DNA of 32,740 bases from Cnuella takakiae (GTDB lineage: Bacteria; Bacteroidota; Bacteroidia; Chitinophagales; Chitinophagaceae), in NCBI RefSeq assembly GCF_001953305.1, contig NZ_MTFE01000010.1, positions 975,977 through 1,008,716 of the forward strand. Reading direction: 5' to 3'. Every line of letters starts with the position of its first letter. Position 1 is the first letter of the stretch. A program made the position numbers and the translations under genes. Below, piece by piece: positions 8,501 to 14,850 of this stretch. The notes under the pieces were generated by a model. It made no database searches and had not been told where the DNA came from. It saw nothing but the letters and a program-made list of their open reading frames with translations.

Positions 8501-9177
8501 TGTTGGTGTTGCAGTTCAACTCTATTTCCAAACCTGTAATTATTCTTACCGAAATCCTGTTCTCTATCATTGGGGTGTTGCTGGGTTTCTCCATCACTGG
8601 TTTCGATGTGTCGGGTGTATTCACCGGTTTGGGTATCGTGGGTTTGGCAGGTATCGTGGTGAAAAACGGTATCCTCGTAATTGAGTTTGCCGAAGAACTG
8701 CGCCAGCGGGGTATGCGTACCCGTGAGGCCATTATACAGGCGGGTAAAACGCGGATCATCCCCGTAATGCTGACGGCACTTGCGGCCATCTTTGGTTTGA
8801 TTCCGCTGGCGGTAGGTCTGAACCTCAATTTTGTTACCCTGTTCTCGGAGTTCAACCCGCACCTGTTCTTTGGTGGCGATAGTGCCCGCTTCTGGGCGCC
8901 GCTGGCATGGACGCTGATCTTTGGTTTGATCTTCGCGTTCTTCATGACCCTGTTCATTCTGCCGGGCATGTACCTCATCGCCGAGCGTTTGCGCCGCCCC
9001 ATGCGCCGCATTTATGGTGGCAAATGGATATCCTTCCTGGGTATCCCACCGCTCACTTTGCTCTTTATTCCTTTGATGATCGCCACCATGATCATCCACC
9101 GCTTTGATGTGGCGCGCCGCCGCCGCAAACTGCAGGGAGAAAGGGTTGATGAAAAATTCGTGGGCAGCTGGTTTTAA
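5587..9177 (+). CDS. RND family efflux permease (AcrB/HAE-type)
   Basis: Proton-driven inner-membrane pump of the tripartite system, 1196 residues. TM1 is near residues 25-45, with a first periplasmic domain (porter and docking) after it. The TM4 motif GIIVDDAIVVIEN carries Asp420/Asp421, and the TM10 counterpart GIVVKNGILVIEF carries Lys1026; both belong to the proton relay. Typical AcrB relatives are about 1030-1050 residues. The extra length lies in the central cytoplasmic loop, which holds an added hydrophobic region (about 535-575), and at the C-terminus, which has one more hydrophobic stretch (about 1152-1172) before an Arg-rich tail. Exported compounds cannot be predicted. It is last in the operon and followed by a terminator. 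Confidence 0.95.
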   Translation: MSVLENPNGPFKHFRPTTWSILNKTTIYLLMLFVSLAGVFQFVTLPKEQFPDIVIPNIYIQTIYAGNTPRDIENLVTQPIEKQLKGITGVKINKVTSTSQQDFSIIIVEFDTDVDTDEALQKVKDAVDKSKQDLPTDLTQEPVVMEVSLSEQPIMYANLSGDYDPVRLKEYADEMQDRLEELPQINRVDVVGAPEREFQVNVDNLRMQAAGITFDDIAGAISRENLDISGGQLEVGNMRRNLQLKGQLKTAPEIANIVVRNNVGAPVYLRDVADVRDTIKERESYARLNGKNVITLNVVKRSGENLIETAEGVNKVVKDLKATVFPPDLEVVITGDQSINARNSFNELVNTIVIGFILVLVILMFFMGVVNAFFVALSVPLSIFVAFIFIPGAELIAGSAVTLNFIVLFALLFGLGIIVDDAIVVIENTHRIFMEGRGRINSEKSAMMAAGEVFIPVLAGTLTTLAPFLPLLFWPGIIGKFMIYLPTMLIFTLAASLIVAFIMNPVFAVDFMNHEDGKAEPKSAIFRKRGLWFAVAIGILFDIMGLTFFGNLILFIVLLVIFNRYILDDVIHGFQNRVLPNIMTRYEGLLRWALKGWRPVWLLLATFGLFVFSVIVFGIATSTQWVKVVFFPKADPNFIYTYIKMPVGTDVEYTDSVTRVLENRVYKVLGMENGKKNPMVESVISNVAVGAADPASGDRTTRSELGRIQVSFVEFEKRHGKSSAPYLDEIRAVMKGVPGAEISVAQESGGPPTDPPVNIEVASENIDDLVKTAVSLKNYLDSINVPGVEELKMDVDLTNPEITLAVDRNRALIEGVSSAQIGMQIRTALFGREVSKIKDGEDEYKIQLRNQELQRNSLTDLLNMNITFRDMATGQVKRIPISSVVKVDYTSTQGSVKRKDYKRVISLRSNVLESQGYTAQAVNTQIKDYLDRFQNKPANVTIGQAGESEQQAETVAFLGQALVVALMIILLVLVLQFNSISKPVIILTEILFSIIGVLLGFSITGFDVSGVFTGLGIVGLAGIVVKNGILVIEFAEELRQRGMRTREAIIQAGKTRIIPVMLTALAAIFGLIPLAVGLNLNFVTLFSEFNPHLFFGGDSARFWAPLAWTLIFGLIFAFFMTLFILPGMYLIAERLRRPMRRIYGGKWISFLGIPPLTLLFIPLMIATMIIHRFDVARRRRKLQGERVDEKFVGSWF

Positions 9178-9276
9178 CAAAAATTGCAAGTTGCCGGTTC
9201 CCGGTTGCCAAGAGTAGTTTCGGCAGAACTGCCCATGTAAATTGAAATAAGGCTTTTTAGTTTGGTGATTATAGTT

Positions 9277-9301
9277 GGTCCCGCAGCAATGCGGGACCTT
9301 T
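9277..9301 (+). terminator. Rho-independent terminator after RND operon
   Basis: Perfect 8-bp stem GGTCCCGC / GCGGGACC (9277-9284 with 9291-9298), a 6-nt loop, then TTTCTTGT. It lies 100 nt after the RND stop. Confidence 0.8.
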
Positions 9302-9395
9302 CTTGTAAAGGCAAACTATGAGAGCATGTGGTTATTGGGACTATGGCCTCACATGATAAAAAAAGGGAAAGATTGCGAACCTGGCCATTGTGTTG

Positions 9396-9410
9396 AACAT
9401 ACTGTATGTT
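9396..9410. promoter_or_regulatory. 15-nt perfect palindrome, possible operator
   Basis: AACATAC-T-GTATGTT, followed at once by TTATATAA (9412-9419). The shape is that of a homodimer binding site, but no target gene is adjacent and chance cannot be excluded. Confidence 0.25.
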
Positions 9411-9526
9411 TTTATATAAGACCCCTTAATCATTTTGCATCATGCTTCCGCTTCACCTGTCAACTAATTTCTACTTCCGTTGTCTGCTCCGCAATCAATG
9501 GTCCATCATCGATGCGCAATGGTCTA

Positions 9527-9554
9527 TTGTCCTCCCCGCAAACCCCTATATTTG
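9527..9554 (+). promoter_or_regulatory. Promoter candidate for NYN gene (TTG-N17-TATATTTG)
   Basis: TTG at 9527-9529 and TATATTTG at 9547-9554, with 17-nt spacing, fit the Bacteroidota TTG/TAnnTTTG pattern. It would give a leader of about 125-130 nt. A second, weaker TATATTTT lies at 9678-9685, only 6 nt before the ATG at 9692. Confidence 0.45.
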
Positions 9555-9691
9555 TTTTCCGGATTGCGATTTTGATGGCATTGCCCTACACCAAACCTAC
9601 CTAAAGTCCATCCCCTGCAACCCTGTACCCTTGCCAGACAAAGTCATTTTGCATTATAAACCCTGAATAATAACAGGTATATTTTTTATTT

Positions 9692-10621
9692 ATGACCAAC
9701 GGTTTTGACAACCTGATCCGGATTGGCGTTTTTTACGACGGCAATTATTTCTCCGGTGTCAGCAATTACTACAATTATCAGCATTCCCTGCGCCGCCGCA
9801 TTTCTATTCGCGGCCTGCATAGTTTTATCAAACAACAGGTAGCCGAATCGCTGGGTACGCCTGCTTCCCTGTCACATATTGTAGATGCGCATTACTTCCG
9901 TGGCCGCCTGCCGGCACAGGAAGCCGCGCAAAAAGGCAAACTGCTGTATTACGAGCGTTTGTTCGATGATATCCTGATGAGTGAAGGTGTTACTACGCAC
10001 TACCTGCCACTGAAAGAAACTTTTTACAAAAAGGTAGAAAAGGGCCTCGATGTATGGCTGGCGCTTGAAGCCTTTGAAATGGCCGTGTATAAAAAGTTCA
10101 GCGTGGTAGTACTGCTAGCCGGCGATGGCGATTATGTGCCGCTGGTGCGCAAACTCAATACCCTGGGTGTACGGGTGATGGTGCTGGGCTGGGACTACGA
10201 ATACACCGATGACGAAAACAACCGCTATCAACACCGCGTAAGCCGCGAGTTGCTTACCGAGGCCACCTACCCGGTACGCATGACCGAACTGATCAACGAC
10301 CGCAGAAACGACGAGGATTTTCTAAGCCAGTTATTCCTGCAAAAGTCACGTGCCGAAACACAGGAGCGTACCTACCACACCGATGCGGAAGAAGTGGAGG
10401 AGGAAGAAGTGTATGAAGACGAAGAACTGCACAGCAGCTATGTGTTTTCTTTGAAAGATGGTTTTGGTTTTATCAAGCATCCGCCCAACAACCTGTTTTT
10501 CCATTACACCAACCTGCAGGACTGCAACTTTGAAGACCTCCGTCCCGGCGACCCTGTGCGTTTTGTCATTGGCGAGAAAGAAGACGGTCAGGAGTATGCG
10601 GTAAGAGTGTATAGAAATTAA
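9692..10621 (+). CDS. NYN domain protein with C-terminal cold-shock domain
   Basis: Predicted RNA-acting protein, 309 residues. Residues about 8-190 form a NYN (PIN-like, LabA/DUF88) nuclease fold with acidic residues at the expected places: Asp16 in IGVFYDGNYF, Asp120 in KGLDVWLALEAF, and Asp145/Asp147 in LLAGDGDYVPLV. A Glu-rich linker (231-245) leads to a compact cold-shock-like domain (about 247-309) with KDGFGFIKHP and NLFFHYTNL resembling RNP1 and RNP2. NYN domains cut structured RNA with metal ions, and the cold-shock domain would bind single-stranded RNA. The RNA target is unknown. The gene stands alone between its own promoter candidate and a strong terminator. Confidence 0.85.
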   Translation: MTNGFDNLIRIGVFYDGNYFSGVSNYYNYQHSLRRRISIRGLHSFIKQQVAESLGTPASLSHIVDAHYFRGRLPAQEAAQKGKLLYYERLFDDILMSEGVTTHYLPLKETFYKKVEKGLDVWLALEAFEMAVYKKFSVVVLLAGDGDYVPLVRKLNTLGVRVMVLGWDYEYTDDENNRYQHRVSRELLTEATYPVRMTELINDRRNDEDFLSQLFLQKSRAETQERTYHTDAEEVEEEEVYEDEELHSSYVFSLKDGFGFIKHPPNNLFFHYTNLQDCNFEDLRPGDPVRFVIGEKEDGQEYAVRVYRN

Positions 10622-10890
10622 TGTGCTGATGTGCTAATTAGCAAATGTGCTAATGGTGCGCAGCAGATTCAAAATAAAAAGTCAGTAGTGGGAAGTGATG
10701 TTTTCCACTACTGACTTTTTTTATGTAGCAAAACATCGTACCTGCACAAGGTGGATAACTTTGCGTGTGTTTTTTATTTACTGTTAAGTGCCGCCTGGTA
10801 CACACGAAAGCTACATCACTAAGTTTTGCTCCAAGCCACACTTACAACTGCACTTGCCCAACTTAGCACATTGGCTCATTAGCACATTAT
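10622..10890. repeat. Intergenic inverted repeat (GTGCTAATG word), long spacer
   Basis: Left arm 10622-10658 has GTGCTGATGTGCTAATTAGC-like words; right arm 10861-10890 has complementary CTTAGCACATTGGCTCATTA words. The roughly 200-nt spacer includes the terminator at 10676-10722. The right arm overlaps the stop codon of the small gene at 10887. Confidence 0.6.
10676..10722 (+). terminator. Rho-independent terminator after NYN gene
   Basis: A long stem pairs AAAAAGTCAGTAGTGG (10676-10691) with CCACTACTGACTTTTT (10705-10720), followed by a T tract. The A/T ends make it usable from both strands, so it may also end the convergent minus-strand transcript. Confidence 0.85.
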
Positions 10891-11021
10891 CTCGGTCCTT
10901 GTTGGTTACCCGCAGTAGGGTCGCCCAGGCCTGGTCCTTTCTTCTCTTTTTTGGCTGCAAAGCCCATGAACAATCCCAGCGCTACCAGGAAAGCAATGAT
11001 CAGTATTACAAACAACATCAT
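10887..11021 (-). CDS. Small single-pass membrane protein
   Basis: A 44-residue protein: one strongly hydrophobic helix (about residues 2-21, MLFVILIIAFLVALGLFMG) followed by a basic and then Gly/Pro/Gln-rich tail (AAKKEKKGPGLGDPT). I do not recognise a named family. Two adjacent ATG codons (11021 and 11018) are candidates; the earlier is given. A longer frame to 11072 adds non-hydrophobic residues and is less likely. It is the last gene of a minus-strand group, and its stop codon falls inside the repeat arm at 10861-10890. Coding potential rests on the clear membrane segment only. Confidence 0.5.
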   Translation of the reverse strand: MMLFVILIIAFLVALGLFMGFAAKKEKKGPGLGDPTAGNQQGPR

Positions 11022-11082
11022 AACCGTAGGTTTTGTATTTGATGCTGCAATACCATGCCAAAAGAAATGCATGAACTTGCTT

Positions 11083-11331
11083 TCAAATCTTTCCTTTATA
11101 GTCCCAGTGGTCCTTTACAACGCGGCCATTTTCATCTTTTAATAACCTGCGTGCATAGCGGTCGCCCTTGATGATGCCCTGCTCATCGGCCGTGCCGATA
11201 AAGAGCAAAATAGGGTTGCCTTCTTCATCTGTTTTCATGGCCAAGTCGTACCCGCGAAAGCGGCGTTGTACCATTGAGGAAGGATCGTATTTCTTGTTAA
11301 GTTGCTTCAGTAGGGAATATCCAATCTTCAT
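11083..11331 (-). CDS. Conserved hypothetical protein, 82 residues
   Basis: Small soluble protein without a function I can name. It starts MKIGYSLLKQLNKKYDPSSM and contains RRFRGYDLAMKTDEEGNPIL, LLFIGTADEQG and GDRYARRLLKDENGRVVKDH, reading as a compact beta-rich, basic protein. The Met at 11331 is chosen because the residues before it would be encoded by the GTGAATGG repeat at 11362-11400. My recollection is that near relatives occur across Chitinophagaceae, but this is from memory. It sits 62 nt upstream of the small membrane protein and downstream of cdsA on the same strand. Confidence 0.65.
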   Translation of the reverse strand: MKIGYSLLKQLNKKYDPSSMVQRRFRGYDLAMKTDEEGNPILLFIGTADEQGIIKGDRYARRLLKDENGRVVKDHWDYKGKI

Positions 11332-11361
11332 GCAAATGTCCCGGCGAAAGGAGTGCCAAAG

Positions 11362-11475
11362 AAGTGAATGGTGAATAGTGAATGGGGATTGGGTATTACC
11401 GTCCAACAACTAAAATTTTGTCAGTAAGAATCAATCACCAATCACCAATCACTACTTACCATTCACCATTCACAT
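11362..11475. repeat. Intergenic inverted repeat (CCAATCACC / GTGAATGG words)
   Basis: Left arm 11362-11400 (GTGAATGGTGAATAGTGAAT then ATTGGGTATTA) and right arm 11431-11475 (CAATCACC units then CATTCACCATTCAC) are reverse complementary. The right arm reaches the cdsA stop codon. It shares 19 identical nt with the repeat at 4221-4239. Confidence 0.75.
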
Positions 11476-12306
11476 CACTCCCCACACATACACTGCACAG
11501 GCAGTTGCTGAAAATAGCAGGGAGTCAAACCGGTCGAGAAAGCCGCCGTGACCGGGCATCATGGTGCCGCTGTCTTTAACACCGGCCATGCGTTTGAGCT
11601 TGCTTTCAAACAGGTCGCCATAGGTGCCGCTGATGGCGCCGATGGCTGAGAGTGCAGCTGCGTGGTGCAGGGGCAACCAGCCGGTGAAATGTGCAACCAG
11701 GGTAATGGTTATTACCGCCAGGATCACACCGCCGATGGTGCCTTCCCAGGTTTTTTTGGGCGATATGGGAGAGAAGGGCGTTTTACCAATAAAGGAGCCT
11801 ACGATATAGGCCATGGTGTCGTTGATCCAGTTATTTACAATGATCAACAGGGGCAGGTACAGCGACCACCAGAAATCGGGGTAGCTGTCTTGGGTGCGCA
11901 TGTTTACCAGCAAGGCAAGACTCAAGGAGAGATACAACAGGCCTGCAAGCATACCCAGCTTATAATCTTTAGGCAGCCTCTTGGTAATCAGCAGGTAGGT
12001 GCTGACAACAATGCTGGTGCTTAACATACCCTTGCCAAAGTCCATGAGGGTAGATTGCCGGGTAAAAAGCAGCAATAGCCCCAGCCCGCCCAGCATCAGC
12101 ATGGCAAAAAGGCTTGCCGATGTTTTTTTGTCGGCATGGGTGATGGCTAACACCAGCTTTTGGTATTCGAACCAGCAGCCTACATGTACCACGGCAAAAA
12201 GCAGGATAAAACTCAGCTCGCTCCACAACAGGCCAACGGCCATGATCACCACAAATACGATAGCCGATAGGGCCCGGGTACGAAATACTTCCTTATTAAA
12301 AGCCAT
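11470..12306 (-). CDS. cdsA: Phosphatidate cytidylyltransferase
   Basis: Makes CDP-diacylglycerol from phosphatidic acid and CTP, the branch point of phospholipid synthesis, in the inner membrane. The 278 residues contain about eight hydrophobic segments. The C-terminal signature is intact: SPKKTWEG (182-189), GDLFESKLKR (230-239), then Asp245 and PGHGGFLDRFDS (251-262), which supply the metal- and CTP-binding residues. Its start overlaps the stop of the CPBP protease gene by one base (TGATG), so the two are co-translated. In related genomes cdsA often follows ftsH; here it lies about 18 kb away. Confidence 0.95.
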   Translation of the reverse strand: MAFNKEVFRTRALSAIVFVVIMAVGLLWSELSFILLFAVVHVGCWFEYQKLVLAITHADKKTSASLFAMLMLGGLGLLLLFTRQSTLMDFGKGMLSTSIVVSTYLLITKRLPKDYKLGMLAGLLYLSLSLALLVNMRTQDSYPDFWWSLYLPLLIIVNNWINDTMAYIVGSFIGKTPFSPISPKKTWEGTIGGVILAVITITLVAHFTGWLPLHHAAALSAIGAISGTYGDLFESKLKRMAGVKDSGTMMPGHGGFLDRFDSLLFSATACAVYVWGVM

Positions 12307-13268
12307 CAGTAGTTTAGGTTGGTTGGCGTTTGCATGCTATCCAGCTCTTCGCCGGCGTATACCGCCGCATAGCTGATGGTGCTGCTTTTTTTCATCCACC
12401 AGATGGCGGCCGTTACCAGCACGGCACTGGCCAGTGCCAGCCAGGGAAGTTGCTGCTGGTTGATAAAACCACTAGCCTCCGTGTATTGCGGGTGAAAATG
12501 CAAGACAACGATGATCACACCATCGTAGAGGAAATGCGCCAGTATGGCCGTCCACAGGGAGCCGCTGTACCAGTACACGGCGCCCAGCAAGACACCCAGG
12601 AAGAGGCGGGGCAGAAAGCCATAAAACTGGAAGTGGAAAAATGAAAAGGCAAAAGCCGCCAGCAGGATGCCCAGCCAGGCATTGCGGGTGCTTTTGATCA
12701 GCAGGCGCTGTACAATGCCGCGGAAAAAGAGTTCTTCACCGATGCCGGCAAAAGCAGCGATGAAAATAAGATTGATCACCAGGTCGAACATGGTATGCCG
12801 GCCCAGCACAAACTGGAGGGTGCGTGTCGCTTCGGCTTCCATCTTTTCAATCAGCAGGCGGGTTTCCACGCCAAAAGGAAAATTGCGGTTGAGCAGTCCC
12901 AGGTATTCTACCAGCGGTATGGCCAGCATCATGGCGGCAATACCCACAATCCAATAACCCGGTTTCACAGGGTTTTTCAGTCCTATATAGGCAGTGGGAT
13001 TCGGATCGGAGAAGTAGGCAAACAGCAGGGAAGGGATTAAAAATAATCCCAGGAACTGCAGCAGCATCATGCCCCGTACCATTACCAGGGTGTTGTTATT
13101 ATCGTAGTTCCACTGGGCGGTATCGCTCATCTGCATGATGGAGATGCCGGTAACCTGCGACAGCAGGCTGCCACCCAGCAGGAAAATCACCATCAGGATA
13201 CCGAAAGCCATGCCCACAAAAAGCAACAGCTGAACCCATACGGGCTTTGTTTTAAGATAGGTTTGCAT
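12306..13268 (-). CDS. CPBP family intramembrane metalloprotease
   Basis: Polytopic membrane protein of 320 residues with the CPBP/Abi (Rce1-like) core. The motif GIGEELFFRG carries Glu178, Glu179 and Arg183, FSFFHFQFYG carries His212, and a further H/D-bearing segment is AILAHFLYDG. These are the expected catalytic glutamates and histidines. The natural substrate is unknown; members cleave prenylated or small peptides. The C-terminal 30 residues after the last helix are hydrophilic. It is first in a two-gene unit with cdsA (TGATG overlap) and is divergent from dusB, with a palindrome between them. Confidence 0.88.
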   Translation of the reverse strand: MQTYLKTKPVWVQLLLFVGMAFGILMVIFLLGGSLLSQVTGISIMQMSDTAQWNYDNNNTLVMVRGMMLLQFLGLFLIPSLLFAYFSDPNPTAYIGLKNPVKPGYWIVGIAAMMLAIPLVEYLGLLNRNFPFGVETRLLIEKMEAEATRTLQFVLGRHTMFDLVINLIFIAAFAGIGEELFFRGIVQRLLIKSTRNAWLGILLAAFAFSFFHFQFYGFLPRLFLGVLLGAVYWYSGSLWTAILAHFLYDGVIIVVLHFHPQYTEASGFINQQQLPWLALASAVLVTAAIWWMKKSSTISYAAVYAGEELDSMQTPTNLNY

Positions 13269-13288
13269 AGGTGCGCTTTTTCTTGCCT

Positions 13289-13296
13289 TAATTTTG
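13289..13296 (+). promoter_or_regulatory. TAnnTTTG -7 element for dusB
   Basis: TAATTTTG, 97 nt before the dusB TTG start. The predicted leader would include the palindrome at 13311-13341. Confidence 0.4.
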
Positions 13297-13310
13297 CAGC
13301 GTTATTTCCC

Positions 13311-13341
13311 AACCTTGAAGGTTTTCAAAACCTTCAAGGTT
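13311..13341. repeat. 31-nt perfect palindrome (GGTTTT-N-AAAACC core)
   Basis: Fifteen-base arms AACCTTGAAGGTTTT and AAAACCTTCAAGGTT are perfectly complementary around a single C. A second palindrome with the same core is at 29225-29257. It lies in the divergent gap between the CPBP protease and dusB. Confidence 0.8.
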
Positions 13342-13393
13342 TATTTAAAAACAGAAGGCTGCAAGATAAGCCCTCCAAAATAAACCGACCCGC

Positions 13394-14431
13394 TTGGTAC
13401 AGATAGCCAATATAGAACTTCCAGACTTCCCGCTTTTGCTGGCACCCATGGAAGACGTGAGCGACCCGCCTTTCCGTGCCGTGTGCAAGGCCAATGGCGC
13501 CGACCTGATGTATACCGAGTTCATTTCTTCGGAAGGACTGATCCGTGATGCCATCAAGAGCCGCCAGAAGCTCGACATCTTTGAAGCCGAGCGGCCCGTG
13601 GGCATCCAGATCTTCGGCGGCGACGAGGAGGCTATGGCGCTGAGTGCCAAGATTGTGGATACGGTAAACCCCGACCTGCTCGATATCAATTTTGGCTGCC
13701 CGGTAAAAAAGGTGGTGAGCAAGGGCGCCGGCGCCGGTGTGCTCCGCGACATTGACCTGATGGTGCGGCTGACAAAAGCCGTGGTCAACAGCACTTCACT
13801 GCCGGTAACCGTTAAAACCCGTTTGGGCTGGGACCACGACAGCATCAACATCATGGAAGTGGCCGAGCGCCTGCAGGATGTGGGCATCAAGGCCCTGTCT
13901 ATTCATGGCCGTACCCGTGCCCAGTTGTATAAAGGCCATTCCGACTGGAGCTATATCGCCGAAGTAAAGAATAACCCGCGCATCCAGATCCCCATCTTTG
14001 GTAATGGTGATATCGACTCACCGGAGAAAGCCCTGGAGTACAAGAACCGCTATGGAGTGGATGGGATCATGATTGGCCGTGCCGCCATCGGCTATCCCTG
14101 GATCTTCAACGAGATCAAGCATTTTGTGCGCACCGGCGAGCACCTGCCGCCGCCTTCCATTCAGCAACGTGTGGAAGTGATCCGCCAGCACCTGCACCAG
14201 TCGGTGGCCTGGAAAGGACTGAAGGCAGGCATCAACGAAATGCGCCGCCATTATACCAATTACCTCCGTGGTTTGCCGAATATCCGCGACTACCGCACCA
14301 GGTTGGTAACCCTGCCTTCGGTAGCAGAAATTGATGCCGTGCTGGATGAGGTCATTTTGGCTTACGATGGTTACAAGTTTGAGCCCCGTAAAATAAACAT
14401 GGATTCGATGGCTTATAGCTGTGATAGCTAG
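13394..14431 (+). CDS. dusB: tRNA-dihydrouridine synthase DusB
   Basis: FMN- and NADPH-dependent enzyme reducing uridine to dihydrouridine in the tRNA D-loop, 345 residues. The TIM-barrel N-terminus LLLAPMEDVSDPPFR, the catalytic Cys102 in INFGCPVKKVVSKGAG, the phosphate-binding IHGRTRAQLYKGHSDW and GIMIGRAAIGYPWIF are all present, followed by the C-terminal helical domain. The start is TTG: the next in-frame ATG (13448) would remove the first barrel strand, and MVQIANIELPDFPLLLAPME matches the usual DusB N-terminus. It is divergent from the CPBP gene and tail-to-tail with the SMR transporter. Confidence 0.94.
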   Translation: MVQIANIELPDFPLLLAPMEDVSDPPFRAVCKANGADLMYTEFISSEGLIRDAIKSRQKLDIFEAERPVGIQIFGGDEEAMALSAKIVDTVNPDLLDINFGCPVKKVVSKGAGAGVLRDIDLMVRLTKAVVNSTSLPVTVKTRLGWDHDSINIMEVAERLQDVGIKALSIHGRTRAQLYKGHSDWSYIAEVKNNPRIQIPIFGNGDIDSPEKALEYKNRYGVDGIMIGRAAIGYPWIFNEIKHFVRTGEHLPPPSIQQRVEVIRQHLHQSVAWKGLKAGINEMRRHYTNYLRGLPNIRDYRTRLVTLPSVAEIDAVLDEVILAYDGYKFEPRKINMDSMAYSCDS

Positions 14432-14449
14432 CCCCTGCCGGTGGTTTCA

Positions 14450-14779
14450 TCAATGCGGCGATACTACCTTCAACCCGATGATGGAGGCTATAAGCGTAAA
14501 AATGAAAAACAGCCGCCAGAAGTCAGCGGGCTCTTTAAAAAGAATGATACCAATCAGTGCGGTGCCTACTGCACCCACGCCGGTCCAAACGCCGTAGGCT
14601 GTACCCAGGGGCAGGGTTTGGGTGGCTTTGTTGAGCAATACCATGCTGAGGGTAAGCGACAGGAAAAAACCTGCATACCACAAGTTGGCAGTGGTGCCCT
14701 TGCTTTGCTTGGCCATGCCCAGGCAGGTAGTAAAGCCCACTTCAAAAAGACCTGCAATAATGAGGATCAGCCAGTTCAT
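14450..14779 (-). CDS. SMR family transporter (SugE/Gdx-like)
   Basis: Small multidrug-resistance transporter of 109 residues with four membrane helices. The essential TM1 glutamate is in AGLFEVGF (Glu13), and the TM3 motif PLGTAYGVWTGVGAVG is typical of the SugE/Gdx branch. SMR proteins work as dual-topology dimers exchanging cations for protons; SugE/Gdx members export guanidinium, while Qac members export quaternary ammonium drugs. Branch assignment from a few motifs is tentative. No guanidine riboswitch motif is visible in the 70 nt upstream. It lies downstream of the glutathione peroxidase gene on the same strand with a 71-nt gap, and converges on dusB. Confidence 0.88.
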   Translation of the reverse strand: MNWLILIIAGLFEVGFTTCLGMAKQSKGTTANLWYAGFFLSLTLSMVLLNKATQTLPLGTAYGVWTGVGAVGTALIGIILFKEPADFWRLFFIFTLIASIIGLKVVSPH

Positions 14780-14850
14780 GGAGGTAAGTTTTTTCAGTCA
14801 GCCCGCAATATTACAGCCAAGTTGATTGCCACAACCAGCGAACACAATTC

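Larger units (their letters stand above)
9178..9691. other. Gene-free 514-bp interval between RND pump and NYN gene
   Basis: Contains, in order: a short GTTGCCGGTTCCCGGTTGCC-like word repeat near 9189, the terminator at 9277-9301, a perfect 15-nt palindrome at 9396-9410, repeated CAATGGTCCAT/CAATGGTCTAT words near 9497-9527, and a promoter-like pair at 9527-9554. Open frames here (for example 9442-9666) have no recognisable domain and one contains the promoter-like site, so no gene is called. Confidence 0.5.

Noticed and set aside
9442-9666. 74-residue open frame before the NYN gene
   Set aside because: No domain or signal, contains repeated CAATGGTC words and a promoter-like pair (9527-9554), and stops just before the NYN promoter region.
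10756-10763. Plus-strand TAACTTTG promoter-like site
   Set aside because: It matches TAnnTTTG, but no plus-strand gene or terminator-bounded transcript follows before dusB, 2.6 kb away.
14780-14850. Guanidine riboswitch upstream of the SMR transporter
   Set aside because: The 71-nt gap shows no recognisable conserved guanidine-riboswitch core; only a weak TAATATTG promoter-like site is visible.
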